Source: Terriglobia bacterium
GTDB taxonomy: Bacteria > Acidobacteriota > Terriglobia > Terriglobales > Acidobacteriaceae
Length of the DNA stretch: 64,000 nucleotides
Assembly (NCBI GenBank): GCA_020073395.1
Contig: JAIQFF010000008.1
Coordinates: forward strand, 1-64,000
Direction: 5' to 3'
A program made the translations under genes and the position numbers. The notes below the pieces were generated by a model, which searched no databases, had not been told where the DNA came from, and was given only the letters and a program-made list of their open reading frames with translations. Within the stretch, counting starts at the first letter, position 1, and the number at the start of each line of letters is the position of its first letter. Shown here in pieces: positions 37,091-46,150 of this stretch.

Positions 37091-38398
37091 GTGTCCACCA
37101 CCGCGAAATCCGCCCTGCGCAAAGCCGGCCTGTTTTACTTCGTCTGGGTAATGTTCTCGTACTGCACCGGCGGCCCCTTCGGTCTCGAGGACATGGTCAC
37201 AACTTCCGGCCCCGGCATCACCCTGATCTTCCTGCTGGTGATTCCGTTCTTCTGGTGTATTCCGGTCTCGCTGGTGTCAGCTGAGCTCACTACCGCCATG
37301 CCAGTCGAGGGTGGCTTCTATCGCTGGGTGCGCGCCGGCTTCGGAGACTTCTGGGGATTTCTTGCCGGCTGGTGGAACTGGTCCGCATCGTTCCTGCTAG
37401 GCAGCGTCTATGCGGTGCAGTTCGCCGACTACATGGGCTTTTACTTTCCCGAGCTCACGGGATGGAGGCATTACGTCGTTTCCATCGCCATCGTCGCCGT
37501 GATCACTTACATCAATGTGCGTGGCATTCAAATGGTGGGGAAATTTGCCACCGTGCTTGAGCTTTTCATTCTGCTTCCGGTGCTGGTGCTGGTGGTGATC
37601 GGTCTGGCCAAGTGGCATCACAATCCCTTTGTTCCGGCCGTGCCTCCTCATCAGCCCACGTTCCACGTTTTCGGGGTGGGGCTGGCCCTGGGGCTGTGGC
37701 TGTATTCCGGATACGAGCAGTGTTCGACGGTGGCCGAAGAGGTGGACAACCCGCGCCGCAGCTACCCGCTGGCCCTGGCGCTGGTGGTTCCCATGTCCAT
37801 CGCAGCATACTTTCTGCCTACCCTGGTCTCGCTGGCGGCGCTGGGCAACTGGGAGAGCTGGCATACCGGATATTTCCCGACGGCGGCGCAACTCATCGGA
37901 GGCCGCTGGCTCGGGGCCTGGATGTTCGCGGCGGCTATGGTCACCCAGGTAGCACTCCTCAACAGCACGATCCTGACTTCGACGCGCATGCCTTTTGCCA
38001 TGGCGGAAGATGGCTACCTGCCGCATGCGCTGACCGGCCAACATCGGCGGTATGGGACGCCCTGGATTGCGATCATTGTGTCGGCGGTGGTGTATGGCCT
38101 GCTCGCGCTGCATTCACTAGTGCAGCTCATCAGCATTTACAACTGGCTACGGGTCGCGACCACGGTCATGACTGTACTTGCAGCCTGGCAACTGCGGCGC
38201 AAGCAGCCGGACATGCCGCGGCCGTTTGTGATCCCGGGCGGACGCGCGGGACTGATCTACTCCGTGGTAGCCGTCGTGGTCATGAGCGCAGTAGCGCTGC
38301 TGGGCAGCGACCGCTACGGTTTGCTCTGGGGGCCGGCGGCGCTGGCCGTGGGGCCGGTGGTGTACTTTGCCTTGGGAGCGGCTACACGGCGCGCCTGA
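37091..38398 (+). CDS. APC-superfamily amino acid permease
   Basis: GGPFGLEDMVTTSGPGITLIFLLVIPFFWCIPVSLVSAELTTAMPVEGGFYRWVRAGFGDFWGFLAGWWNW; 12 TM; GTG start. Confidence 0.9.
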   Translation: MSTTAKSALRKAGLFYFVWVMFSYCTGGPFGLEDMVTTSGPGITLIFLLVIPFFWCIPVSLVSAELTTAMPVEGGFYRWVRAGFGDFWGFLAGWWNWSASFLLGSVYAVQFADYMGFYFPELTGWRHYVVSIAIVAVITYINVRGIQMVGKFATVLELFILLPVLVLVVIGLAKWHHNPFVPAVPPHQPTFHVFGVGLALGLWLYSGYEQCSTVAEEVDNPRRSYPLALALVVPMSIAAYFLPTLVSLAALGNWESWHTGYFPTAAQLIGGRWLGAWMFAAAMVTQVALLNSTILTSTRMPFAMAEDGYLPHALTGQHRRYGTPWIAIIVSAVVYGLLALHSLVQLISIYNWLRVATTVMTVLAAWQLRRKQPDMPRPFVIPGGRAGLIYSVVAVVVMSAVALLGSDRYGLLWGPAALAVGPVVYFALGAATRRA

Positions 38399-38415
38399 CC
38401 ACGAACCACGTGGTC

Positions 38416-39714
38416 TCAACTTACCCAATCCAGGAATTTATACCAGGCGCCGGCGAATGGCAGGAACCACGGCTTGCCGTTGTACAGCCCAAGCGGCGCG
38501 CCGGGAAAGGGAATCCCCACGAATGGATTCTCGGGCTTCTGGCCGGCGATCATGTGCGCCATCTGCTGGCCCTGCCAGGTGGCCATGGCTACGCCGTGTC
38601 CGGCGTAGCCGACGGCATAGTAGATTCCGTCCATCAGCCCGGCGTGAGGCATGATGTCGAAAGCGAAGTCCAGCGTGCCCCCCCAGACGTGTTCGACTTT
38701 CACATCGCGCAACTGGGGATAGACGTCGATCATGCCGCGCCGCAGAATCTCCGCACTCTTGCGGATCGAATCCCGGGTTTCGGGAAAGAATGCCGCCCGG
38801 CCGCCGAAGAGCATGCGCTGGTCGGGCGTAAGGCGGTAGTAGTAGAGATAATTCTTGGAGTCGTAAATCATTCGATTGCGCGGGCTCAACTCGCGCGCCA
38901 GGGCATCGGGCAGAACTTCCGTGGTGATGATGTAGGAGCCGATGGGTATGAGCTTCTTGCGCAGGGCGGGAGTCGCCGATCCGGTATAGCCGCTGGTGCC
39001 GACGAACACTTCGCGTGCCCACAGAGCGCCGCGAGAAGTGGTGACTCGCCAGCGCTGCGTTCCATGCTGGTCCTCACGTTCAATTTTCTCCACTCGCGTA
39101 TTTTCGAAGACAGTCGCGCCCGCCGTTATCGCTGCCTGCGCCAGTCCGGCCACGTATCGCGCCGGATTCAATCCGGCGCTGGCCGTATCCACCATTCCGC
39201 CGTAGTAGATGGATGATCCGATCTCGGACTGCAGTTCAGCTCGTGGCACGACACGGAGCTGGTGATTGAATTCGCGCGCGATCACTTCCGCCTGGCGAGC
39301 GTAGTCGTCAAAATGCTTCTGCTTGCACGCAACTTCGAGATGTCCGCTGCGGGCAAAGTCGCAATCGATTTTTGCCTCGCTCACCAGGCGTTCCACGCAA
39401 TCAATCGTGGCCAGCGACGCGGCGTACATACGCTGTGCGCGCTCGCGGCCATACATCGAAATCAGCTGGTTGACGCCCAGCTTGAGCCCGGTAAGAACCA
39501 TGCCGCCATTGCGCGAACTGGCGCCCCAGCCGATGGTCTCGGCCTCGAGAACGGCAACCTTGGCCCCGAGTTTCGCCAGCGTCCTCGCCGCCGAGAGTCC
39601 GGTGAAACCGGCTCCAATGATGGCAACGTTAACGCCGCCGGGTAGTGGAAGCGCCGGGTCGGTCTGCGGCATGGTAGCCGTGGTGAGCCAGAAGTTTTGT
39701 TCCCGGATGGGCAT
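38416..39714 (-). CDS. FAD-dependent amine/amino-acid oxidoreductase (PuuB/DadA-like)
   Basis: VNVAIIGAGFTGLSAARTLAKLGAKVAVLEAETIGWGASSRNGGM; YAVGYAGHGVAMATWQGQQMA. Confidence 0.9.
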   Translation of the reverse strand: MPIREQNFWLTTATMPQTDPALPLPGGVNVAIIGAGFTGLSAARTLAKLGAKVAVLEAETIGWGASSRNGGMVLTGLKLGVNQLISMYGRERAQRMYAASLATIDCVERLVSEAKIDCDFARSGHLEVACKQKHFDDYARQAEVIAREFNHQLRVVPRAELQSEIGSSIYYGGMVDTASAGLNPARYVAGLAQAAITAGATVFENTRVEKIEREDQHGTQRWRVTTSRGALWAREVFVGTSGYTGSATPALRKKLIPIGSYIITTEVLPDALARELSPRNRMIYDSKNYLYYYRLTPDQRMLFGGRAAFFPETRDSIRKSAEILRRGMIDVYPQLRDVKVEHVWGGTLDFAFDIMPHAGLMDGIYYAVGYAGHGVAMATWQGQQMAHMIAGQKPENPFVGIPFPGAPLGLYNGKPWFLPFAGAWYKFLDWVS

Positions 39715-39818
39715 GCTCTCTTTCTGTTCGCGAGTGACGAAGCATTGTAACCGCCATCCGCCATGTGGGGACAGCCGCCCTCGGCGGCAAACTCGACGAT
39801 GTGAGGGAACAGGCCCCG

Positions 39819-39862
39819 CCCTGTCTCTCAAAAACGGAGAGACGAGGACGGGACACCCAAAA
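39819..39862. repeat. Family F hairpin copy
   Basis: CCCTGTCTCTCAAAAACGGAGAGACGAGGACGGGACACCCAAAAG. Confidence 0.8.
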
Positions 39863-39924
39863 GCGTTCAGCACCCATTACCCATGTGCCTTGAACGCCAC
39901 ACTCAATCCTCCTAAACTTGTGAT

Positions 39925-40860
39925 ATGCACGTGCACGCCAGCTCCGGTGGAAGCGAAAAGACGTCACGCATATTGCGCTTTTCGCTGGTCGTTACCGCTG
40001 CCTACATTGTGTTGCTGGTGGCTGCCGGCATTCGTGCCCACTCGCTGGCGCTGCTCTCCGAGGCGGGACACAATCTCTCTGACTTTTTTGCCCTGCTGCT
40101 TTCCCTGACCGCGGTCTACCTGCAGTCCCGCCCGCCCAGTTCCACCAAGACTTACGGCTACCACCGAGCCGGGGTGCTGGCCGCTTTGGTCAACGCGGTA
40201 TCTCTGGTTGCAGTCTCGGGCTTCATTTTCTACGAAGCGTTCCGCCGCCTGCAGAATCCGGAACATGTGCGCGCGGGAGTCATGATCAGCGTGGCCGCCG
40301 CAGGGGTGGTGATGAACGGCGTGATCGCACTGCTGCTGTATCGTGCCGGACGCGATGTCAATATCCGCAGCGCCTTCCTGCACGAGATTGGCGACACGCT
40401 CTCCACGGCCGCGGTCATCGCCGGCGGCTGGGCCATCATGGTCACCGGACAGTACTGGATCGACTCCGTGCTTTCGGTTGGGATCGGAGTCCTCATTCTG
40501 TGGTCGGGCTTCGGCATCGTACGGGAGACCCTCAACATTCTTCTCGAAGGGACGCCACGCGGAGTCAAGCTGGAACAGGTCGAAGCGGCGATGCGGGAGA
40601 TTGATGGTGTAAACGATGTCCACGATCTGCACGTCTGGAGCATCGGTTCGGAGACGCGGGCGCTTTCCTGCCACATTTCGATCGCTGACATTCCACCATC
40701 GGTCAGCGAGCGCATTCTGCGCGATGTAAAAGACCGCCTGCGCGAAGAGTTTCACATCGCCCACACCACCATCCAGTTTGAAAATGTGGTTTGCGAAGTG
40801 GCGCATGGTTGCGTGATTCCGGTGACGGGGTCGACGAGCGCAAAGGAACACAGGCACTAG
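39925..40860 (+). CDS. Cation diffusion facilitator (CzcD-type)
   Basis: LLSEAGHNLSDFFALLLS, KTYGYHRAGVLAALVNA, NDVHDLHVWSIGSETRALSCHI. Confidence 0.93.
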   Translation: MHVHASSGGSEKTSRILRFSLVVTAAYIVLLVAAGIRAHSLALLSEAGHNLSDFFALLLSLTAVYLQSRPPSSTKTYGYHRAGVLAALVNAVSLVAVSGFIFYEAFRRLQNPEHVRAGVMISVAAAGVVMNGVIALLLYRAGRDVNIRSAFLHEIGDTLSTAAVIAGGWAIMVTGQYWIDSVLSVGIGVLILWSGFGIVRETLNILLEGTPRGVKLEQVEAAMREIDGVNDVHDLHVWSIGSETRALSCHISIADIPPSVSERILRDVKDRLREEFHIAHTTIQFENVVCEVAHGCVIPVTGSTSAKEHRH

Positions 40861-40891
40861 CGGGATCGGTGCTTCTTCGCACGTACTTTTC

Positions 40892-40920
40892 TTCACAAGT
40901 TACAGACATCTTTTTACAAT
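40892..40920 (+). promoter_or_regulatory. Sigma70-like promoter
   Basis: TTCACA-N17-TACAAT, about 237 nt upstream of the 41158 ATG. Confidence 0.55.
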
Positions 40921-41157
40921 AAAGAGACAAGATCCGCGCACCTGCATTGCCTCCGCTGAATCAAACCTTTCAAACACACTGAAGATTCTTCAAGAACAGA
41001 CCGCGGTCGAAGTAAGCACCAGGCAGCGGCAGGCACCTTGGAGCGAGCCTGATTCACGGCAGATTTCCATGGCTGTGGTTGAAACCGTGGAACGGGGGCG
41101 CTCCAAGATCGACATTGAAACAGCAACTAACAAGGGTCACAGACAAAAGGAGAAATC

Positions 41158-41571
41158 ATGAAGAAGTATTTGTTCAGCGCGCTGGTTACGTTCGCCGGTC
41201 TGTTCGCACTGGCTGCAAGCGCTCAGGCGCAGACCGGTGACGTCTTAGTGCAGATCAAGCAGGATTTCACGGCAGGGGGCAAGGCGTTTCCCGCCGGAAC
41301 ATACAAGGTCTTACAATCCTTCCCGGGAACGGCCCAGACGCTGGTTCTTCGCAACCAGGAATCGGGCGGATCGGCATTCCTCATTCCAACCGCGCACGAC
41401 GCGCTCTCGTCGAAGCAGCCTGAAGTAAAGCTGACCCGAGTGGGCGATGTGTACTACCTGACTGAAGTGGCGACTGAGCTTGGGGTGTACACTCTGGCCC
41501 CGGCCCGGGTCGAGACTCGCACCGCCAAGGCAACGGACCGCGGCGTAATGTCTCCATCGGGAAGCAACTAG
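41158..41571 (+). CDS. Small secreted protein of unknown function
   Basis: Strong signal peptide MKKYLFSALVTFAGLFALAASAQAQ; AAAAGGAG ribosome site; mature domain TGDVLVQIKQDFTAGGKAFPAGTYKV. Confidence 0.85.
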   Translation: MKKYLFSALVTFAGLFALAASAQAQTGDVLVQIKQDFTAGGKAFPAGTYKVLQSFPGTAQTLVLRNQESGGSAFLIPTAHDALSSKQPEVKLTRVGDVYYLTEVATELGVYTLAPARVETRTAKATDRGVMSPSGSN

Positions 41572-41599
41572 GTGGGTTGGAACACCCGGAGTAGCGGTA

Positions 41600-41636
41600 A
41601 CGGCAAGCGCCAGGGCGCTCTGGCACTTGCCGTTTA
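41600..41636 (+). terminator. Likely intrinsic terminator hairpin (weak T tract)
   Basis: ACGGCAAGCGCCAGGGCGCTCTGGCACTTGCCGTTTAT. Confidence 0.5.
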
Positions 41637-41728
41637 TGCAATCGAAGTCTGGGGGCAGTGCAAGAGTCCAGCGGGTCGGCGATGTTTCGTAACGGTGGGG
41701 TGAGCGCCATTGGAAGCGAGCAATCCCG

Positions 41729-43573
41729 TCAGTTCTTTTGCTTCTGGTAGATTTCCGCGGCGCGTGCAATCGTGTCTGCCTCTTCCGGCGGCTTGTCCGG
41801 CCGCAAGCGCACGATCCGCGGGAAGCGCAGTGCATACCCGCTCTCATGGCGGTCGGACTGCATCATGTTGTTGAACGCCACTTCCAAAACGATCTTCGGT
41901 TCGACGACCAGCCGAAAACCCTGATCCTCGATAGTGTGCTCCAGGAACCACCTGGTCATCTCGGCGATCTCGGCGTCAGTCAGCCCGGAATAGGCTTTGC
42001 CGATGTCTACCAGCTTTTCTCCGTCGCGAACGGCAAAAGTGTAATCGCTTAACACTCCGATGCGCTTGCCGTGGCCGTACTCGACCGCGGTGACCACGAC
42101 GTCGAGCGTGGCCAATTCGCGTTTGAGCTTCAGCCACGATTTCCCGCGCCGCCCGGGAGTGTAGGCCGATTCGGGGTCTTTGATCATCAGGCCCTCGTTG
42201 CCCCGGGCTTGCGCCGCTTCAAAGAGCTGATCGAGTTCCTGTGGGGTTGACGCCCCAAATACCGGCGCACGAATCACACGCGCATGCGAGTCGCTTGTAT
42301 CGTCGCCGAATTCAAGACGCGCCTGCGATCCCGAGGCAACTCGCCGACCTGCTTGAGAGTTTCTGGGCGCTGCGAGCAGAGCATCTAGAATTTTCTCCCG
42401 CTCGATCAGAGAACGCTCCAGCAGTAACTGGCCGCTGGCGTAGAGCACATCAAAGACCAGATACGCCACCGGCACCTCCCGCATCAGCTTTTCGCTGACT
42501 TGTTTTCGGCCCAGGCGCTGCTGCAACGCGCTGAATGGGAGCGCCCGGCCAATTTCGTGGGCTGGGCCTTCGGCATCGCTTTCAGCGCGGCGGGCGGGAC
42601 GCCCGCCAGACAGCCGGCGTGACGCCGGCGCTACGTTGTCTGGCGTGTCGTAGCTCCAGGCTACGATCTCGCCGTCGAGGATTGCGTCTTCCGGCAGACC
42701 AGCCAGCGCGTCCGGCAGTTCGGGGAAAGATTCCGTGATCTCGTCACGGGTGCGCGAGAAGATTCTTACCTCGCCGCCGGAACAGTGTGCCTGGGCGCGG
42801 ATGCCGTCGTACTTGTCTTCGACCAGCGCATTCTCAAAATAGCTGAGGGCTTCTTCTGCCGACGCGGCGGGGCTGGCCAGCATGAAACCCAGAGGATGAA
42901 ACAAACGCATTTTCGCAGCGCTCAGCTTGCCTGCCGCCGCCAGCTTCAGGGTCTCGCCAATGTCGCCCAGCAACATGTTCGCCCGCTGGACCTCGCGCAA
43001 CGGTCCGCCATAGGCCTTGGCAATGGCTTCTTCCACCAGGCTCTCTTTCAGGCCGATGCGCAGGTCGCCAGTCATGATCTTTACGATGTATTTGGCTTCC
43101 AAGGGGGTGGCCTTCGACAGAAGCCCTCGTGCCTGGACGGCTTTCGCTACCGGGCCACGGGCTGTCGCAATTTCACGGAATTTGGTAGCGACTTCTGGCA
43201 GACTCAGCGCTGAACTGCCGGGCTTTGCCCGGCCTAGATGGGCGGGGGCTCCCGTCCCCACGTGGACCGTGGTGATGAATGGTGGGAGAACCGCTTCCGC
43301 GACGGCACCGAGGTCTCCGAGTTTACGGTAGGCGGCGGTGAGCTCAGCTTCGCTTTTTCCGGACAACTCAGCGACTATCCGCCACAACACTCTGCCGCCG
43401 ATCTGCAGCGTGGTTTCCTCCCAGACAGGAAATGGCCTTCCGGAAAGAAATACCGCGGCGACGGATGCTTCCTCGGGCGGGCGCGCCTTCAGGTAGTCGG
43501 CAACGATCGCGATCTTCTCGAGTTTCTTGGTGGTGCCCGCGATTCGTTCGCAGGCTTCAGCCAGCTTGATCAT
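41729..43573 (-). CDS. lig: ATP-dependent DNA ligase, archaeal/eukaryal type, with two apparent repeat-derived in-frame insertions
   Basis: LVEDKYDGIRAQAH (KxDG lysine motif), EDAILDGEIVAW, YLVFDVLYASGQLLLERSLIERE, NEGLMIKDPESAYTPGRRGKSWLKLKRE. Confidence 0.92.
   Translation of the reverse strand: MIKLAEACERIAGTTKKLEKIAIVADYLKARPPEEASVAAVFLSGRPFPVWEETTLQIGGRVLWRIVAELSGKSEAELTAAYRKLGDLGAVAEAVLPPFITTVHVGTGAPAHLGRAKPGSSALSLPEVATKFREIATARGPVAKAVQARGLLSKATPLEAKYIVKIMTGDLRIGLKESLVEEAIAKAYGGPLREVQRANMLLGDIGETLKLAAAGKLSAAKMRLFHPLGFMLASPAASAEEALSYFENALVEDKYDGIRAQAHCSGGEVRIFSRTRDEITESFPELPDALAGLPEDAILDGEIVAWSYDTPDNVAPASRRLSGGRPARRAESDAEGPAHEIGRALPFSALQQRLGRKQVSEKLMREVPVAYLVFDVLYASGQLLLERSLIEREKILDALLAAPRNSQAGRRVASGSQARLEFGDDTSDSHARVIRAPVFGASTPQELDQLFEAAQARGNEGLMIKDPESAYTPGRRGKSWLKLKRELATLDVVVTAVEYGHGKRIGVLSDYTFAVRDGEKLVDIGKAYSGLTDAEIAEMTRWFLEHTIEDQGFRLVVEPKIVLEVAFNNMMQSDRHESGYALRFPRIVRLRPDKPPEEADTIARAAEIYQKQKN
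42590..42635 (-). repeat. Family B repeat inside the DNA ligase gene
   Basis: rc GTAGCGCCGGCGTCACGCCGGCTGTCTGGCGGGCGTCCCGCCCGCC; first 24 nt match 36956-36979 at 23 of 24 positions. Confidence 0.9.
43217..43266 (-). repeat. Family G two-hairpin repeat inside the DNA ligase gene
   Basis: rc CCACGTGGGGACGGGAGCCCCCGCCCATCTAGGCCGGGCAAAGCCCGGC, same layout as 48606-48655 (CCACGTAGGGGCGGGTGCCCTCACCCGCCCATCCGAGCAAAGCTCGGCCG). Confidence 0.85.
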
Positions 43574-43580
43574 GAAGTTT

Positions 43581-43692
43581 GGAGCGCGAGCGTCCCGCTC
43601 GTGCGTCCGTGGTTCCTACCCTCTCAGTTTTCCTGATGCCATGATCGAACGCCGTTTATGGCGCCTGCACACGCGAGCACGCTCGCGCCTAC
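43581..43692. repeat. Family C inverted REP pair (GGAG and GTAG variants)
   Basis: GGAGCGCGAGCGTCCCGCTCGTGC ... GCACACGCGAGCACGCTCGCGCCTAC. Confidence 0.85.
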
Positions 43693-43815
43693 ATTCAATC
43701 CTCTAACCCTCGTCTCCTTAGTCACTTAACCCAACTCTTGCCCCATCCTAAATGAAAGCGCCTGTGGTACCCTTATGGTTTGAGCCCATACAATTGGAAG
43801 GATCATCTAAGAGTC

Positions 43816-44820
43816 ATGCATTTCTTGCGAACCTGGTGGCGATTTTTGGTGGCCGTGCAGCTTTTGCCCGCCCTTGAAGGAGGCGAGGAAACACTGGTCG
43901 GCGGCCAAGCCGTGCTCGAGGGCGTTATGATGCGCTCTCCGCACGCGTGGGCCATCGCCTGCCGCAAGCCTTCCGGTGAAGTGTCAACCCACAGTGAGCC
44001 GCTGGAACGGCTGTCGGAAAAACGCAAGTGGATGGCTTGGCCGGTCATTCGTGGCGTAGTCACGCTGGGTCATGCCATGACTCTGGGCTTCCGGGCGTTG
44101 AAGTTTTCCGCCAACGTGGCGCTCGACGAACTGCAGCCTCAGCCCGCGGCGGACAAGAAGAAGCTCGAAATCACAGGCTGGATGGCCGCGGTCAACATCA
44201 TCATTTCGGTCGGTTTTTTTATTTTCATGTACAAGTTTCTGCCGCTGCTGGCGGCAACCGAACTGAAACGGGTGAACCCGGTGTTTGGCGAGCAGATCAT
44301 CTTCAACCTGGTGGACGGCGTGATTCGCATCGCCCTGTTCCTGCTCTTCATTTGGGGAGTTTCGCTGTGGAGCGATATCCGCCGGGTTTACGAATATCAC
44401 GGCGCAGAGCACAAGACGGTTTATGCTTTCGAAAACGGTGATCCGCTGGATACCGCGTCGGTACAGAAGTATTCGACTTTCCATCCGCGCTGCGGCACCA
44501 GCTTTCTGATGACGGTAATGCTGATCTCGATCATGGTGTACATCCTGGTCTCCGCCGTGTTCCCGGTGACCACGTTCTGGGCCAAGTTTGGCATGCGCAT
44601 CGCGCTGCTGCCGGTGATTGCCGGCGTCTCGTACGAGATCATCCGCTTCGCCGCTAAGCATCGCGGATCCTTGTTCGCGCTGATGACCGCGCCGGGCCTC
44701 TGGCTGCAGCGCATCACCACCCAGCCCCCGACCGACGATCAGGCCGAATGCGCCATCATCGCGCTGGATCATGCCATGGCGCTGGAAAAAGAGCACGGCG
44801 GCGAGTTGGTTATAGCCTAG
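43816..44820 (+). CDS. DUF1385 (YqhQ-like) membrane protein
   Basis: VGGQAVLEGVMMRSPHAWAIACRKPSGEV, YHGAEHKTVYAFENGDPLDTASVQKYSTFHPRCGTSFLM. Confidence 0.9.
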   Translation: MHFLRTWWRFLVAVQLLPALEGGEETLVGGQAVLEGVMMRSPHAWAIACRKPSGEVSTHSEPLERLSEKRKWMAWPVIRGVVTLGHAMTLGFRALKFSANVALDELQPQPAADKKKLEITGWMAAVNIIISVGFFIFMYKFLPLLAATELKRVNPVFGEQIIFNLVDGVIRIALFLLFIWGVSLWSDIRRVYEYHGAEHKTVYAFENGDPLDTASVQKYSTFHPRCGTSFLMTVMLISIMVYILVSAVFPVTTFWAKFGMRIALLPVIAGVSYEIIRFAAKHRGSLFALMTAPGLWLQRITTQPPTDDQAECAIIALDHAMALEKEHGGELVIA

Positions 44821-44931
44821 CGGTTCCCCCGCAAACATTCTCTCCAAACTCTTTCAGTACTAGAATTGGATAGCGAAAGTCCGCGCTGCGCGGGCCGGCG
44901 ACTGATGACCGACGACTGACGACTGAATCAT

Positions 44932-46011
44932 ATGTTTGAACGACTAGACCAAATCGAAGCTCGCTACGAAGAGCTGACGCGGGCGCTCTCCTCGCCCGAG
45001 ACTATGAACGACTCGGCCAAGTACCAGAAGACGGCCAAGGCGCACAGTGAAGTCTCGTCCATCGTCGAAAAATATCGGGAATATAAAGACCTGAAGCGCG
45101 GCATTGCCGAGAGCAAGGCTGTCCTGGCCGATGAAAAAGATGCCGAAATGCGGGCCTACGCCCAGGAAGAGCTTGACAAGCTGGAAGCGCGCGTCGGCGG
45201 AGTTGAAGAAGAGCTCAAGGTTCTGTTGCTGCCCAAGGACCCCAACGACGAAAAAGACGTCATCCTTGAAATCCGTGCCGGCACCGGAGGCGACGAGGCC
45301 ACACTTTTCGCGGCTGAAATGTTCCGAATGTATACCCGCTATGCTGAAACTCAAGGTTGGAAGGTCGAAGTACTTTCCACTTCTGATTCGTCGGTCGGAG
45401 GCCTGAAGGAAGTGATCGCCATCATCGAAGGCCAGCGGGTTTATTCGCGGTTGAAGTATGAGAGTGGCGTGCACCGCGTGCAGCGCGTACCTGCCACCGA
45501 GCAACAGGGGCGGGTCCACACTTCGGCAGTCACGGTCGCTGTCCTGCCCGAGGCGGAAGATGTCGATATCAAGATTGAAGCCAAAGACCTGCGCATCGAT
45601 ACGTTTTGCTCCTCCGGCCCTGGCGGACAATCAGTAAATACGACGTATTCCGCCGTTCGCATTACCCACATTCCGACCAATACTGTAGTGAGCTGCCAGG
45701 ACGAGAAGTCGCAGATCAAAAATCGTGAAAAGGGCATGCGGGTGCTGCGTTCCCGCCTTTACGAGATGGAAATGCAGAAGCAGCAGGATGCCCTGGCCAA
45801 GGAACGCAAGGCCATGGTGGGCTCAGGGGACCGCAGCGAAAAGATCCGAACTTACAACTTTCCGCAGAACCGAGTCACCGACCACCGCATCGGCCTGACT
45901 ATCCACCAGCTGGAGCAGGTCATGGATGGCAAACTGCAGCCACTGATCGACGCGCTGGTCAGCCACTATCAATCGGAAAAGTTAAAGACCGAGGCCACCA
46001 CAGCGGTGTGA
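44932..46011 (+). CDS. prfA: Peptide chain release factor 1
   Basis: [81 protein letters not shown]. Confidence 0.97.
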   Translation: MFERLDQIEARYEELTRALSSPETMNDSAKYQKTAKAHSEVSSIVEKYREYKDLKRGIAESKAVLADEKDAEMRAYAQEELDKLEARVGGVEEELKVLLLPKDPNDEKDVILEIRAGTGGDEATLFAAEMFRMYTRYAETQGWKVEVLSTSDSSVGGLKEVIAIIEGQRVYSRLKYESGVHRVQRVPATEQQGRVHTSAVTVAVLPEAEDVDIKIEAKDLRIDTFCSSGPGGQSVNTTYSAVRITHIPTNTVVSCQDEKSQIKNREKGMRVLRSRLYEMEMQKQQDALAKERKAMVGSGDRSEKIRTYNFPQNRVTDHRIGLTIHQLEQVMDGKLQPLIDALVSHYQSEKLKTEATTAV

Positions 46012-46150
46012 TGTTCATGCGTCTGTGTCGCGGGCGCCCTCGCCCGGGTGACCGCCGGAAGAGCCACCTCGTTGTGGATCATAAGATCAAGCAGACGCCG
46101 AATTCGCGTTTCGCGGACCAGAGTGTCCGCACCACGCTCCCCCAAGAATC

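Noticed and set aside
37612-39216. 534-aa plus-strand ORF spanning the permease 3' end and antisense to the FAD oxidoreductase
   Set aside because: Overlaps two strongly supported genes in other frames; translation is low-complexity and family-less.
39971-40005. ATTGCGCTTTTCGCTGG..TACATTGTG resembling the shared upstream element
   Set aside because: Lies inside the CDF transporter coding sequence with mismatches; probably chance.
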